Program-made: the position numbers and the translations under genes
Origin: Sporosarcina sp. ACRSL
GTDB lineage: Bacteria > Bacillota > Bacilli > Bacillales_A > Planococcaceae
NCBI RefSeq assembly: GCF_022346605.1
Contig: NZ_JAKRNT010000006.1
Location: 124,001-188,000, forward strand
Length of the DNA: 64,000 bases
Direction of reading: 5' to 3'
Shown: piece after piece, positions 7,136 through 16,098 of the stretch
Layout of the letters: every line of letters starts with the position of its first letter
Numbering within the stretch: the first letter of the stretch is position 1
The notes under the pieces: model-generated
Seen by the model: the letters and a program-made list of their open reading frames with translations, nothing else
What the model was told of the DNA's origin: nothing
The model's database searches: none

Positions 7136-8956
7136 ATGGTGAAAAGTTTACCACCACGTTCGGAAGTGAACGTTGAAGAAACATGGAATTTGGAAGACCT
7201 TTTCAAAACCGAAGATGATTACAATGCAGCAATTGAACAGCTTGTAAGCGAAGTCGCTTCCTTCGAAGAGCGCTTCAAAGGGAACATCACTGATGAAAAA
7301 GCAATCATCGAAGCTTTGGATGGATATGCTTCCATCATGGCCAAAATGGTACCGGTTGGAACGTATACAAGTCTATCGCACAGCGTGGACCAAACGAATG
7401 ATGAAGCACAAATGCGCGCAAGCAAATATGGCTCGATTGCTGCCAAGCTCGGAAGCCAGCTTTCGTTCTTCACTAGCGAACTTTCCGAAGTATCAAGCGA
7501 GCTATTGGAAAGCGCAATGAACCAATCCGAGGAGTATAAAAACTATTTGGAAGAATTGATTCGTCAAAAGCCGTATAAGCTTCATCCTGAAGTGGAAAAG
7601 ACATTGGCCGCATTCTCATCTGTCTTGAACGCGCCGTACGGTTTGTATAATACAACAAAATTAGTCGATATGAATTTCGGTGATTTTGAAGTTGACGGCG
7701 AAAACTATCCGTTAAGCTATACGACATTCGAAGGCGGATGGGAATCCGAAACAGATACGAAAAAGAGAAGAGCCGCATATGATGCTTTCCATGCTAAGTT
7801 AAGGGAGTATCAGCATACGACTGCAAAAACATACGATATGCATTTGCAAAAGGAAAAAACAACTTCTGACTTGAGAGGACATAAATCAGTATTTGATTAC
7901 TTGCTTTTCAACCAGGAAGTCGACCGTTCCATGTATGACCGCCAAATCGATTTAATTATGAAACATCTTGCACCGCATATGCGCAAATATGCTAAACTTC
8001 TTCAAAAGGTTCACGGACTCGATGAGATGACATTCTCTGACTTGAAAATATCATTAGATCCGAACTACGAGCCAAAAATTACAATTGAAGAATCGAAGAA
8101 ATATATTGAGGATGCGCTTTCCATCATGGGTGACGATTACATGAATATGATCGGTCGTTCCTATAAAGAACGATGGACGGATTTTGCACAAAACGCAGGT
8201 AAATCAACAGGAGCTTTCTGTTCGAGCCCTTATGGCGTCCATCCTTATATTTTGATTTCCTGGACAGGCAGTATGGAAGATGTCTTCGTATTGGCGCATG
8301 AGCTTGGTCATGCTGGGCACTTCTACAATGCTCATCAGCATCAGAACATCTTCAACTCAAGACCTTCTATGTACTTCATCGAAGCACCTTCAACGATGAA
8401 TGAAATGTTGATGGCGAACCATTTGCTTTCTAACTCGGATGATCCGAAGTTCAAACGTTGGGTCATCTCCTCCATCGTAGCACGTACGTACTACCATAAC
8501 TTCGTCACGCACTTATTGGAAGCTGCGTATCAACGAAAAGTGTACGAGCGCATCGATGCAGGCGGCAGTGTGAATGCGAACGTGTTGAACAGCTTGAAGC
8601 GCGGCGTTCTTGAAGAGTTCTGGGGAGACGACGTGAAGATCAATGAAGGTGCTGAATTGACATGGATGCGTCAGCCGCATTACTATATGGGCTTGTATCC
8701 GTACACATACAGTGCTGGATTGACAATTTCCACACAAGTTTCGAAACGGATTTTGGAAGAAGGGCAACCCGCTGTTGAGGATTGGCTGAAAGTGTTGCAA
8801 GCAGGAGGAACGAAGTCCCCTGCAGAGCTTTCCAAAATGGCGGGAGTCGATATTACAACGGAACAGCCATTACTTGATACGATTGCGTATATCGGCGAAT
8901 TGATCGATCAGCTTGTTGCGTTGACGGAAGAAATTGAAGCTGCACAAGTGAACTAA
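7136..8956 (+). CDS. pepF: Oligoendopeptidase F (M3 family zinc peptidase)
   Basis: A cytoplasmic zinc metallopeptidase that cuts short peptides. The M3 motif HELGH is at residues 388-392, with the downstream glutamate ligand in EAPSTMNE. The N-terminal half is the helical oligopeptidase domain, and the full length of about 606 residues is normal for the family. The ATG at 7136 is preferred because AAGGGAGAG at 7121-7129 abuts the alternative ATG at 7130. A strong terminator follows. In Bacillus, PepF is linked to peptide turnover and to sporulation signalling when overexpressed. Confidence 0.95.
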   Translation: MVKSLPPRSEVNVEETWNLEDLFKTEDDYNAAIEQLVSEVASFEERFKGNITDEKAIIEALDGYASIMAKMVPVGTYTSLSHSVDQTNDEAQMRASKYGSIAAKLGSQLSFFTSELSEVSSELLESAMNQSEEYKNYLEELIRQKPYKLHPEVEKTLAAFSSVLNAPYGLYNTTKLVDMNFGDFEVDGENYPLSYTTFEGGWESETDTKKRRAAYDAFHAKLREYQHTTAKTYDMHLQKEKTTSDLRGHKSVFDYLLFNQEVDRSMYDRQIDLIMKHLAPHMRKYAKLLQKVHGLDEMTFSDLKISLDPNYEPKITIEESKKYIEDALSIMGDDYMNMIGRSYKERWTDFAQNAGKSTGAFCSSPYGVHPYILISWTGSMEDVFVLAHELGHAGHFYNAHQHQNIFNSRPSMYFIEAPSTMNEMLMANHLLSNSDDPKFKRWVISSIVARTYYHNFVTHLLEAAYQRKVYERIDAGGSVNANVLNSLKRGVLEEFWGDDVKINEGAELTWMRQPHYYMGLYPYTYSAGLTISTQVSKRILEEGQPAVEDWLKVLQAGGTKSPAELSKMAGVDITTEQPLLDTIAYIGELIDQLVALTEEIEAAQVN

Positions 8957-8966
8957 CGTTTATAAT

Positions 8967-9000
8967 AGCTGTCCCCACGAAACGAGGGGACAGCTTTTTT
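8967..9000 (+). terminator. Terminator after pepF
   Basis: AGCTGTCCCC at 8967-8976 pairs perfectly with 8986-8995, followed by six T. Confidence 0.92.
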
Positions 9001-9096
9001 AGTGAAACATTGTCATTCACCTTCCCATCCGATATGATAATTACAACTATCAAACCTGTACTAGTTTCCATACTTTTTTTGAAATGAGGGATTTTT

Positions 9097-9849
9097 TTGG
9101 TTTCCACACAATCCAATTGGTATGTACGATTCGGATGCCTTGCTCCGATTATCGGGATCTTTTCGCTGTTTTACTTTATTAATCGGGATGCATTCCTGCC
9201 AGGCTTTGTTTTCTTCGGTCTTTTCTTCGGGTTTGCTGTCATATTCTTAATTTTATCGACCCGTGCAGAGGAAAAAGTGAAAGCAAAGCAACTTGAACAT
9301 CTAGAAACGTATAAACCTACAAATTCAAGATTTGAAGAATCACATTCATTTGTTTCGGACGATCTTATGTCGAAAATCGCAATTGATGAAAAAAATAGAC
9401 GACTCTATTTTTGGGAACCCACACCACTCGTTGATGGGACGCGTGTTAAAAAAGCATTTCTTAAAATGCCATATGTGCTATCCGATTATTCTTACGATCA
9501 ATTATTAGCTTACGAAATTTACGAAAACGGCATTCGTAAACAAACCTTTGTAAAAGTGGCGGAAGGAACAGAGGATCGGATTGAAGCCCTTGGACAATCC
9601 GTTGAACCGATTATTGATAAAAAAATGTCACTCACAAGAAAGACGATACTCCGAAAAATTGCTACGATTGAAATGAAAATTATCTTGGACAATGAGGAAA
9701 AGCCTGTACAAATTATCCGTTTTTATTCCAGCCTCGATAAACGACTGAAAAAGGACTCCCCAGACTATATTGCAATACAACGAAAAGTGGACCAGTGGGT
9801 TTCCCTATTGACGTTCATACTAGAACTAGATAATAAGCGGATTTATTGA
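9097..9849 (+). CDS. Membrane-anchored hypothetical protein, 250 residues
   Basis: Two adjacent N-terminal membrane helices (about residues 10-27 and 33-52) are followed by a ~195-residue soluble, charged domain that is probably cytoplasmic. No catalytic motif is visible and the family is not recognised. The start is TTG at 9097 with GAGGG at 9086-9090. It is monocistronic, between two hairpin terminators. Confidence 0.65.
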   Translation: MVSTQSNWYVRFGCLAPIIGIFSLFYFINRDAFLPGFVFFGLFFGFAVIFLILSTRAEEKVKAKQLEHLETYKPTNSRFEESHSFVSDDLMSKIAIDEKNRRLYFWEPTPLVDGTRVKKAFLKMPYVLSDYSYDQLLAYEIYENGIRKQTFVKVAEGTEDRIEALGQSVEPIIDKKMSLTRKTILRKIATIEMKIILDNEEKPVQIIRFYSSLDKRLKKDSPDYIAIQRKVDQWVSLLTFILELDNKRIY

Positions 9850-9884
9850 AGCTGCTGCCCGTTTTTTGTGGGCGGCAGCTTTTT
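9850..9884 (+). terminator. Terminator after 9097-9849
   Basis: AGCTGCTGCCC at 9850-9860 pairs with 9870-9880 (one G-T pair), then a T-rich run. Confidence 0.88.
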
Positions 9885-9988
9885 CCTTTTCAATCAAAAA
9901 TCATGTTGTGATTCCTCTTAAACATATAGTAGAATGAAAGTAATATGTAGTCAGACGAGTCTAAAAACTATGAAAACGAGGTCATTCC

Positions 9989-11167
9989 ATGCTGATTTCA
10001 AATCGTGTACGAAACATGCCACCCCATTTCTTTTCTACGTTAGTCAAAAAAGCGGACGCAGCCAAAGCTGCCGGGAAGGATATTATCAATTTGGGAAGAG
10101 GCAACCCAGACCAACCTACGCCCGCTCATATTATTAAAGCTTTACAGCAGGCTGCGGAGCGTCCAGAAACACATGGGTACTCACCATTCAACGGAATTCC
10201 TGAATTTCGGAAAGCCATTTCAGAATTTTATAAGCGGGAATATGACGTTGATGTGGACCCTGAAACGGAAGTCGCCATTTTAGGTGGCTCGAAAACCGGA
10301 CTTGTAGAGGTGCCGCTCGCGATGATGAATGAAGGCGATCTGCTCTTGCTGCCAGACCCCGGGTATCCCGATTATTTATCAGGAGTGAGTCTCGCCAATA
10401 TCGCTTATGAAACGATGCCGCTCCTAAAGGAAAATGAGTTTTTGCCCGATTTCAATGCTTTGTCTGATGAAGTAAAACAGAAGGCGAAAATCATGTATTT
10501 GAACTACCCGAACAATCCGACAAGCGCCGTTGCGTCCGTTCCATTTTTTGAAGAAGCAATTTCGTTTGCCAAGGAGAATGATATTTTCATCTTACATGAT
10601 ATGGCATATGGAGGAATCGGTTTCGAAGGCGAAAAGCCGGTCAGCTTCTTGCAAGCAGATGGCGCCAAAGAGATTGGAATTGAGATGTACACGTTATCGA
10701 AAACATACAATATGGCCGGCTGGAGGGTCGCCTTTGCCGTCGGAAATCGCCATATGATCGAAGCAATTAATAAGCTTCAACACTACCTATTCATCAGTCT
10801 ATTTCCGGCAGTCCAACACGCCGCCATTGCAGCATTGACGGAAGATCAAGCATGCGTGCGCAATTTGACGGCATTATATGAAGGGCGCAGAAATGCCCTC
10901 ATTGCAGAATGTAAACGAATCGGTTGGGACGTTGAAGCCCCGAAAGCATCTTTCTTCGCCTGGTTGCCAGTTCCGGAAGGTTATACGAGTGAATCGTTTG
11001 CGGATATCCTGCTTGAACAAAGTGGCGTCGTCGTCGCACCAGGCCACGGCTTTGGCACGTACGGAGAAGGTTATGTGCGAGTCGGTCTGCTTGCCAGCGA
11101 AGAACGAATCGTCGAGGCTGTTCAGAGAATTGAAAAGTTGGGGATCTTTTCAGTGAGTAAGGTTTAA
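9989..11167 (+). CDS. PLP-dependent class I aminotransferase, MtnE-like
   Basis: A 392-residue fold type I aminotransferase. The PLP lysine is Lys238 in LSKTYNMAGW, with the conserved NYPNNPTSA segment (about 171-179) and the carboxylate-binding arginine near the C-terminus in VRVGLL. The overall sequence resembles, from memory, B. subtilis MtnE, which makes methionine from 4-methylthio-2-oxobutyrate in the methionine salvage pathway. No other salvage gene is nearby, so substrate assignment is tentative; a general aromatic/methionine aminotransferase is also possible. GAGGTC lies before ATG 9989. Confidence 0.85.
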   Translation: MLISNRVRNMPPHFFSTLVKKADAAKAAGKDIINLGRGNPDQPTPAHIIKALQQAAERPETHGYSPFNGIPEFRKAISEFYKREYDVDVDPETEVAILGGSKTGLVEVPLAMMNEGDLLLLPDPGYPDYLSGVSLANIAYETMPLLKENEFLPDFNALSDEVKQKAKIMYLNYPNNPTSAVASVPFFEEAISFAKENDIFILHDMAYGGIGFEGEKPVSFLQADGAKEIGIEMYTLSKTYNMAGWRVAFAVGNRHMIEAINKLQHYLFISLFPAVQHAAIAALTEDQACVRNLTALYEGRRNALIAECKRIGWDVEAPKASFFAWLPVPEGYTSESFADILLEQSGVVVAPGHGFGTYGEGYVRVGLLASEERIVEAVQRIEKLGIFSVSKV

Positions 11168-11280
11168 ATAGAAAGGGCCGCCAGTTGATACTAACGGGTT
11201 CGGTTGATGGGGAAAAAATGACTATCCACAAAGGAATTGCATAGTTAATCGTCAATATTTAGAGATAGAATTAAAGATAG

Positions 11281-11316
11281 AAAAGGCAACTGATTTTGTA
11301 CCAGTTGCCTTTTTGT
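11281..11316 (+). terminator. Terminator downstream of the MtnE-like gene
   Basis: AAAAGGCAACTG at 11281-11292 pairs with CAGTTGCCTTTT at 11302-11313, followed by TT. It can act in both directions. Confidence 0.85.
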
Positions 11317-11348
11317 TAATTCCATATTTCGGATGCACTATTGATTAA

Positions 11349-11465
11349 TTACTTAATAATATTTGTGTAATACCACCAACTACAGTAAATCATAGTGCCC
11401 ACAACTACTGCACTAATCATAAATACCAATCCAATAAACAATCTTTCTTTCCATCTTCTGTCCAC
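11349..11465 (-). CDS. Possible 38-residue membrane protein
   Basis: The frame reads VDRRWKERLFIGLVF onward through a strongly hydrophobic stretch to a WWYYTNIIK end, a convincing single membrane helix with a basic N-terminus. The only early start in frame is GTG at 11465, and the GGAGG upstream is about 14 bases away, longer than usual. It could be a true small gene or the tail of a lost one. Confidence 0.35.
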   Translation of the reverse strand: MDRRWKERLFIGLVFMISAVVVGTMIYCSWWYYTNIIK

Positions 11466-11667
11466 AGTTATCCACCAATCCTCCTATGGTGTATTTCTTG
11501 TACTTCTGCGAACTCAGTATGCTAATTCATACTAAAATGGGGGCGATTTGACATTTGCTTTTATCAGTCGAACCCGTTATAAAAATATGAGTGTTTTCTT
11601 GCTGTATTTTATTACTTAAACTGAATTTCGTCTACCAGATGAGAAGTGCTGAATTCTCTGGCGGCAG

Positions 11668-12105
11668 TTAGTCCGAAAATAAACTAGTTGAATATTCAAT
11701 CCCGTCTTCACCTATAAATTTTCTTGGTGCAACCTTATTCAGAGTATAAGTGAATTCTGTCTCTCCTGTTACTTTAATCGTATAAGCATCCTTGTTCTTT
11801 AATACACTGTATTTTTTATACTCTCCGGGAATTAGTTTCGTATCAGTGATTGTAATATACTTTTTTAAATCTTCTTCGGAAAAATTATTACCAAATGTAG
11901 AATGCGTAAATAAATCTTCGATTAGCAGCGTTCCTCTATTGAAAATAATCGTGTATTGTGTATTGCTATTTGTGCTTGTTTGTTGTACGTAAAATTCATC
12001 CCAGTCAGATGTAACGTTATTTTTGTTACTTTGTAAAAAGATAAATACCAAAATTAAAATCAGTATTATACCACCAAGCAACATAAGCAACGTTTTTTTC
12101 GACAT
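11668..12105 (-). CDS. Membrane-anchored hypothetical protein
   Basis: A 145-residue protein with one N-terminal helix (residues 6-25) and a polar, Asn/Thr-rich outer domain rich in beta-prone sequence. No family is recognised. A GGGGGTGG site precedes ATG 12105. Its AT-rich codon use differs mildly from the neighbours, as does that of the lipoprotein at 20967, which may mean later acquisition. Confidence 0.65.
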   Translation of the reverse strand: MSKKTLLMLLGGIILILILVFIFLQSNKNNVTSDWDEFYVQQTSTNSNTQYTIIFNRGTLLIEDLFTHSTFGNNFSEEDLKKYITITDTKLIPGEYKKYSVLKNKDAYTIKVTGETEFTYTLNKVAPRKFIGEDGIEYSTSLFSD

Positions 12106-12379
12106 TTTTATCCACCCCCATTTTAATATTTTGACTTATCTGTTATACGCACTTCAAAGCAAATAGATTCATACATGCCGAATTTTCAAAGATTTTTTAA
12201 CATGAATCACTAATTCCCTGAAAAAAGATTAAGTTATTTCCAAAACAAGCGATATCACATCAGCAACTGTTTTAACAAGTGAATTAACAACGGCCAGTAA
12301 ATTTATGGGCTCTTGTTAATTCTTGTAATAATTTATTCGTCTGTGTAAATCATCCAAGTGTTGATTAAACAACAAAAAC
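12106..12379. other. Intergenic stretch without a recognised feature
   Basis: About 270 bp upstream of the 11668-12105 gene. It presumably carries that gene's promoter, but I see no clear -35/-10 pair, no ORF and no strong hairpin. Confidence 0.5.
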
Positions 12380-12412
12380 GGAGACACCAATTCATATGCG
12401 AATTGTGTCCCC
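12380..12412 (-). terminator. Terminator downstream of the GNAT gene and repeat array
   Basis: GGAGACACCAATTC pairs with GAATTGTGTCCCC (one bulge); on the minus strand the hairpin is followed by TTTTT. It is close in sequence to the rlmN terminator at 21608. Confidence 0.75.
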
Positions 12413-12474
12413 GAGTGCTATGTTTGTTTATGTTTTCTTTCCATCATCTAATTCGTTAAGTGGATGAGACGGCC

Positions 12475-12655
12475 TTTTTTTGTGAGAGGTACGTACTTTG
12501 AGCGCCGATCCAACTTGAGCGCGAGGCTCGCTTCTTTGAGTGCGGGACTCAAAACTTTGAGGCCGATCTACCTTCTTTGAGAGCGGGACTCGAGGCTTTG
12601 GATGTGGAACTAGCTTCTTTGGACGCGCAACCACTCACTTTGGACGCGCCATCTT
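12475..12655. repeat. Degenerate 21 bp repeat array (TTTGGACGCG family), copy 1
   Basis: About eight units of 20-23 bp, most starting TTTGAG or TTTGGA and continuing with a GCGGGACTC-like core. The rightmost units (TTTGGACGCGCAACC and so on) are closest to the array at 30.7-31.06 kb, and both arrays read in the same direction on the plus strand. It abuts the stop codon of the GNAT gene at 12660. A 68-codon minus-strand ORF inside it is a by-product of the stop-free repeat. Confidence 0.75.
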
Positions 12656-12659
12656 TGTC

Positions 12660-13508
12660 TTATTTCTCAAAACCGATATGGATTGAATCGGCGATATGTT
12701 TATAGCCAATTTCCTGATAGATTTTATTCGACGTCGGGTTCATCATATCTGTATAGAGCACGCAAAATTTATAGTCCTTCAAAAGCTCCTTCGAACCATG
12801 GGCAACCATCGTCCGAGCATACCCCTTCTTCCTCTCCTCTTTCGGCGTAAAGACGAAGGAGACAGTGACGCCATTTTCAGTAGGTCTCGCCTTCTTCATC
12901 ATCGATACGACTTTCCCTTCGTTTTCCCATAGGAATATTTCCTGTGCTTCAATGAATGACGCTACCTTTTCTTTTATCAATTCCGGTGCTGTCTTGCCGA
13001 TATTCGTGTCTTCCTCGAACAATGCAAACCAATTTTCAATGAGGGGAGCATCTGCTTTGGTTGCGAAGCGCCAGTTTCCTGGGCTCATTTCAAGACTCTC
13101 TTCTATTTTATCCAATCGATAAAGTCCTTGATCCATTAGCAATTTTTGTGTCTCTCCTGTTATTTGCTCCCAAGCTTTCGCAAAAGAAAGCGCCCATTTC
13201 TTCACACTGATGACAGACGGAACGGCAATCAAATTTCCACGTAATTCCCGTATGATGAAATCAATCAGTTCTTCTGCCCTGCTTTCATCTACAATAATTA
13301 GATTCAATGGATGCGGTGGTGTCATTTGCAAAAGTACGAGGACTTCTTCTCCTTCCATCACGGCAGCCATGAAAGGATTTTCATATTTTTTCGCTTTGAT
13401 CGCTTGCAGTACACCATAGAAAAGACTATATACATCCTCTTTTTTTGCGATAATCGGTTCAGCCACCTTAGCAAATCGCTCGGCATCCTCGAATTGAACA
13501 AACTTCAT
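12660..13508 (-). CDS. GNAT family N-acetyltransferase
   Basis: A 282-residue protein with a C-terminal GNAT fold. The acetyl-CoA pyrophosphate loop is in the FTPKEERKKGYARTMV segment (about 217-232), followed by LYTDMMNPTSNKIYQEIGY, the typical strand and helix at the end of the fold. The N-terminal half is a degenerate repeat of the fold, as in other two-domain GNAT proteins. The ATG at 13508 is chosen because of GGGGAGA just upstream; a longer frame to 13607 has no site. The acceptor substrate is unknown. Confidence 0.82.
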   Translation of the reverse strand: MKFVQFEDAERFAKVAEPIIAKKEDVYSLFYGVLQAIKAKKYENPFMAAVMEGEEVLVLLQMTPPHPLNLIIVDESRAEELIDFIIRELRGNLIAVPSVISVKKWALSFAKAWEQITGETQKLLMDQGLYRLDKIEESLEMSPGNWRFATKADAPLIENWFALFEEDTNIGKTAPELIKEKVASFIEAQEIFLWENEGKVVSMMKKARPTENGVTVSFVFTPKEERKKGYARTMVAHGSKELLKDYKFCVLYTDMMNPTSNKIYQEIGYKHIADSIHIGFEK

Positions 13509-13584
13509 TCTTATCTCCCCATTTCTTTTCAGAGCATTATATATGTAAATAAATGAATTGTCACGTTTTTTCGAAAGAAACGAA

Positions 13585-13613
13585 AAGGATATGCATCCAA
13601 CCTGCATATCCTT
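13585..13613 (-). terminator. Terminator after the DUF2269/ASCH gene pair
   Basis: AAGGATATGCA (13585-13595) pairs with TGCATATCCTT (13603-13613); the minus-strand side continues TTTTCGTTTC. Confidence 0.8.
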
Positions 13614-13638
13614 GTACTATGTAATCTACTATTTTATT

Positions 13639-14079
13639 TCACCAAAGCATTGGTTTTTGCACCATGAGCCAAAGCATGATGAGCATTAACCCAATATAGA
13701 TCCATGATGTCCTCGTCAAGATGGTCAAGATTTCCGCTTTATTACTATCGGGCAGATGGTACCTTCTAAGCACTCTCGTAAACCCGGTTGAAAGAAATAC
13801 ACCGGAAAGCAGCAAGATTGCAAGTGTTGCAATCACCCACGAAGTGAACCAAGGCCAAGGCCCAATGAGCAACAGCAATGCCCCCGAGATGACAAGCAGA
13901 TGACCGGCATGCATGACCAGTCGGATAATAACATTGATAACCGTTAAATATGCTTTCTCGGTTAGAGGATCGGCGTTCCGCAGCCTTTTGATTGTCGGCA
14001 TCAATAAAAATAATGGGCCGATGGAAAGGACTGCGGAGACGACGTGGACAAAAACGAATGTCCCATACATATATTTCAT
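13639..14079 (-). CDS. DUF2269 family integral membrane protein
   Basis: A 146-residue protein with four membrane helices (about residues 5-27, 49-70, 75-98 and 122-143). The conserved FVHVVSAVLSIGPLF opening and the histidine on helix 2 (MHAGH) fit DUF2269, whose members may bind haem or copper but have no settled function. It lies seven bases downstream of the ASCH gene, likely in one operon. Confidence 0.75.
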   Translation of the reverse strand: MKYMYGTFVFVHVVSAVLSIGPLFLLMPTIKRLRNADPLTEKAYLTVINVIIRLVMHAGHLLVISGALLLLIGPWPWFTSWVIATLAILLLSGVFLSTGFTRVLRRYHLPDSNKAEILTILTRTSWIYIGLMLIMLWLMVQKPMLW

Positions 14080-14085
14080 GCCATC

Positions 14086-14418
14086 TTACTTTTCAACGGA
14101 GCTGAATTCGTGAACCCACACGCTCATTGTCGGAAGCCAAGGCATTTTCGGATGCAGTGCAAGAATTGATTGCTTGTACTCTTCCAAGTTTGCATATCCT
14201 TCCTGTTTTGCATGTGCGTCAGTCATTTCACCGAGTGTTTGCTTATAAAGCTTATCTATTTTGAACTCTTTCCCGTTCAATACCATGATCTCATCCGGGT
14301 ATGCGTAAACGCCATTTCGTCTCGTCGCTGTTTTTTCACCTTTTAATACTTTCTCGACATCTGCTGGAATGGTGACGAGCCGTTCAATCGAACAAGACTT
14401 CTCTGGTAATTCATTCAT
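14086..14418 (-). CDS. ASCH domain protein
   Basis: A 110-residue protein. The segment VLKGEKTATRRNGVY is the ASCH/PUA-like signature, a small beta-barrel that often binds RNA or modified nucleosides. Specific function is unknown. A GGAGC site precedes ATG 14418. It pairs with the DUF2269 gene. Confidence 0.7.
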   Translation of the reverse strand: MNELPEKSCSIERLVTIPADVEKVLKGEKTATRRNGVYAYPDEIMVLNGKEFKIDKLYKQTLGEMTDAHAKQEGYANLEEYKQSILALHPKMPWLPTMSVWVHEFSSVEK

Positions 14419-14518
14419 CTTTCATCGCTCCTCTTCTGAAGTTACTTCCATCATAACGATTCTCTATCCATTATTCTAGATTTTCACTAGTAATTTCACG
14501 TTTCAGCCACAACTGTCC

Positions 14519-15265
14519 TTATTTCACATCAAACGTAAATTCTTCGTGCTCATGCAGCCCGTCTGCATTTTCCACATGGACTTTGACAAGATACGTACCT
14601 GCCTTTTCAAATGGATAAACAGCGATATATTCGGCTTGCTCAATTTCTTCAGCATCAATCCAAAGATGTTTTTCTCCAAGGACTTCGCTTGAAACTTCAT
14701 AACGGATCTTCGCTTCTACGAGAGGCTCACCGTCGATTTCCAAATGGGTCATCATTTCTGTTTCTTCACCTGTCGTTGCATTTTCCGGTTTCACGAAATG
14801 GAGCGCAAAACCGTCAACATGTCCGTGGTCGTGACCGTTGCTCTGTTCCGCTTCTTCTACTTGTGCACCTTCGCCGATCGTCACTTGTTTCACTGGCATC
14901 GTATGTAAGTTTTTCGCGTCGACATGAACTTGGATATTGAAAATGCCGTCGTGATCAAATGTTGTTTCCGCTGTATACGTGCCATCCTTTTCATTGACAG
15001 AGTCAATCATGACCGAATCGTCCTTCTTTCCTTCCTCCCACACTTCATAGACGACTTTATCCGCGTCCGTCACTTTTTCATCCCCGTAGGTGACAAGAGC
15101 TTCCATTTTTACGGTTTCGCCGACTTCGGCCTGTTCAGTAACGGTCAATTCAACTTCCAAAGGGAGCACTTCGACCGTCGAGCCATCGTCAACCTTCTTT
15201 CCGCAAGCAGCTAACAATAATAAACCAATCATAAGACCAAGCATTCTATATCTTTTTTTCATCAT
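14519..15265 (-). CDS. YtkA-like (FixH-related) lipoprotein with two repeats
   Basis: A 248-residue exported lipoprotein: the signal ends LLLAACG with the lipidated Cys near residue 21. Two Ig-like YtkA domains follow, each ending in a histidine-containing strand pattern (about 30-125 and 155-247). Between them is a His-rich linker, NGHDHGHVDG, likely to bind copper or another metal. YtkA-like proteins are found with cytochrome oxidase assembly factors, matching the Sco1-like gene 2.2 kb away. GGAGG lies ahead of a double ATG; the second (15262) has better spacing. It is divergent from the response regulator, so the two may share control. Confidence 0.8.
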   Translation of the reverse strand: MMKKRYRMLGLMIGLLLLAACGKKVDDGSTVEVLPLEVELTVTEQAEVGETVKMEALVTYGDEKVTDADKVVYEVWEEGKKDDSVMIDSVNEKDGTYTAETTFDHDGIFNIQVHVDAKNLHTMPVKQVTIGEGAQVEEAEQSNGHDHGHVDGFALHFVKPENATTGEETEMMTHLEIDGEPLVEAKIRYEVSSEVLGEKHLWIDAEEIEQAEYIAVYPFEKAGTYLVKVHVENADGLHEHEEFTFDVK

Positions 15266-15420
15266 TAAACCTCCAAACTTTCTTCGTTAGACTTCCAGGA
15301 ATTCCACAATATGATATTATCGAGTAAATACGAACTAACGGTGAAGTGAACAGTTTCATAAGTATTTCACAACAACCAAGTATATTATAAGTGATAACAT
15401 CTGCGAAATGAGGATTTTAC

Positions 15421-16098
15421 ATGAAGCCATTTTCGATATTAATTATAGATGATGAACCGCAAATGAGAAAATTAGTGCGCACCTTTCTTGAGAAGGATGG
15501 ATATACCGTCGAAGAGGCGACGGATGGCATGGATGCTTTGTCCAAAGTGTACAAGCTCCAGCCCCATCTATGTATTGTTGATGTCATGATGCCTTATATG
15601 AATGGATTCGAATTTGCGAAGGAATTGAAACGGACGACCAACATTCCACTCATCTTTTTATCCGCAAGAGGCGAGGAATGGGATAAAGTCGAAGGACTTA
15701 AAATTGGTGGCGACGATTATATCGTAAAGCCATTCATGCCTGGTGAACTGCTTGCAAGGGTGGAATCGGTTCTTAGAAGATCGTACCAATACCAACTGAC
15801 TTCCCAAGTGTTGACAGTCGGCCCTCTCGTCATCGATCATTTTGCACATACTGTCACATTGAGTAACAAACCGCTATCTTTGACGTTGAAAGAATTCGGA
15901 ATCCTTGAAACGCTTGCAAAAAACCGGGGCCGCGTTTACACGAGGGAACAACTATTAAATATCGTATGGGGGGAAAACCACCAAAGCACCGACAGAACAG
16001 TCGATACGCATATTAAAACATTGCGTTTGAAAATGGGGGAAGCGGGCAGCATGATCGAAACGGTTTGGGGCATCGGTTATAAGCTTGAGGTGAAATGA
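15421..16098 (+). CDS. OmpR/PhoB-type response regulator
   Basis: A 225-residue DNA-binding regulator. The receiver domain has Asp10/Asp11, phospho-acceptor Asp54 (IVDVMMP) and Lys103 (VKPF). The C-terminal winged helix spans about 130-225. The kinase partner starts inside its last codons (ATG at 16095 overlaps the TGA). Targets are probably the flanking lipoprotein genes, judged by position only. Confidence 0.93.
   Translation: MKPFSILIIDDEPQMRKLVRTFLEKDGYTVEEATDGMDALSKVYKLQPHLCIVDVMMPYMNGFEFAKELKRTTNIPLIFLSARGEEWDKVEGLKIGGDDYIVKPFMPGELLARVESVLRRSYQYQLTSQVLTVGPLVIDHFAHTVTLSNKPLSLTLKEFGILETLAKNRGRVYTREQLLNIVWGENHQSTDRTVDTHIKTLRLKMGEAGSMIETVWGIGYKLEVK

Larger units (their letters stand above)
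11177..11665. repeat. Inverted repeats framing a 500 bp intergenic stretch
   Basis: GCCGCCAG (11177-11184) and TAACGGGTTCGGTTGAT (11192-11208) lie just after the aminotransferase. Inverted near-copies occur before the convergent gene at 11668: ATCAGTCGAACCCGTTA (11563-11579) and CTGGCGGC (11658-11665). On the right the two parts are about 80 bp apart instead of 7. The stretch also holds a hairpin terminator and a possible 38-residue ORF. There is no transposase. Confidence 0.5.

Noticed and set aside
12428..12634. 68-codon minus-strand ORF
   Set aside because: It lies wholly in the degenerate 21 bp array and has no independent coding signs.
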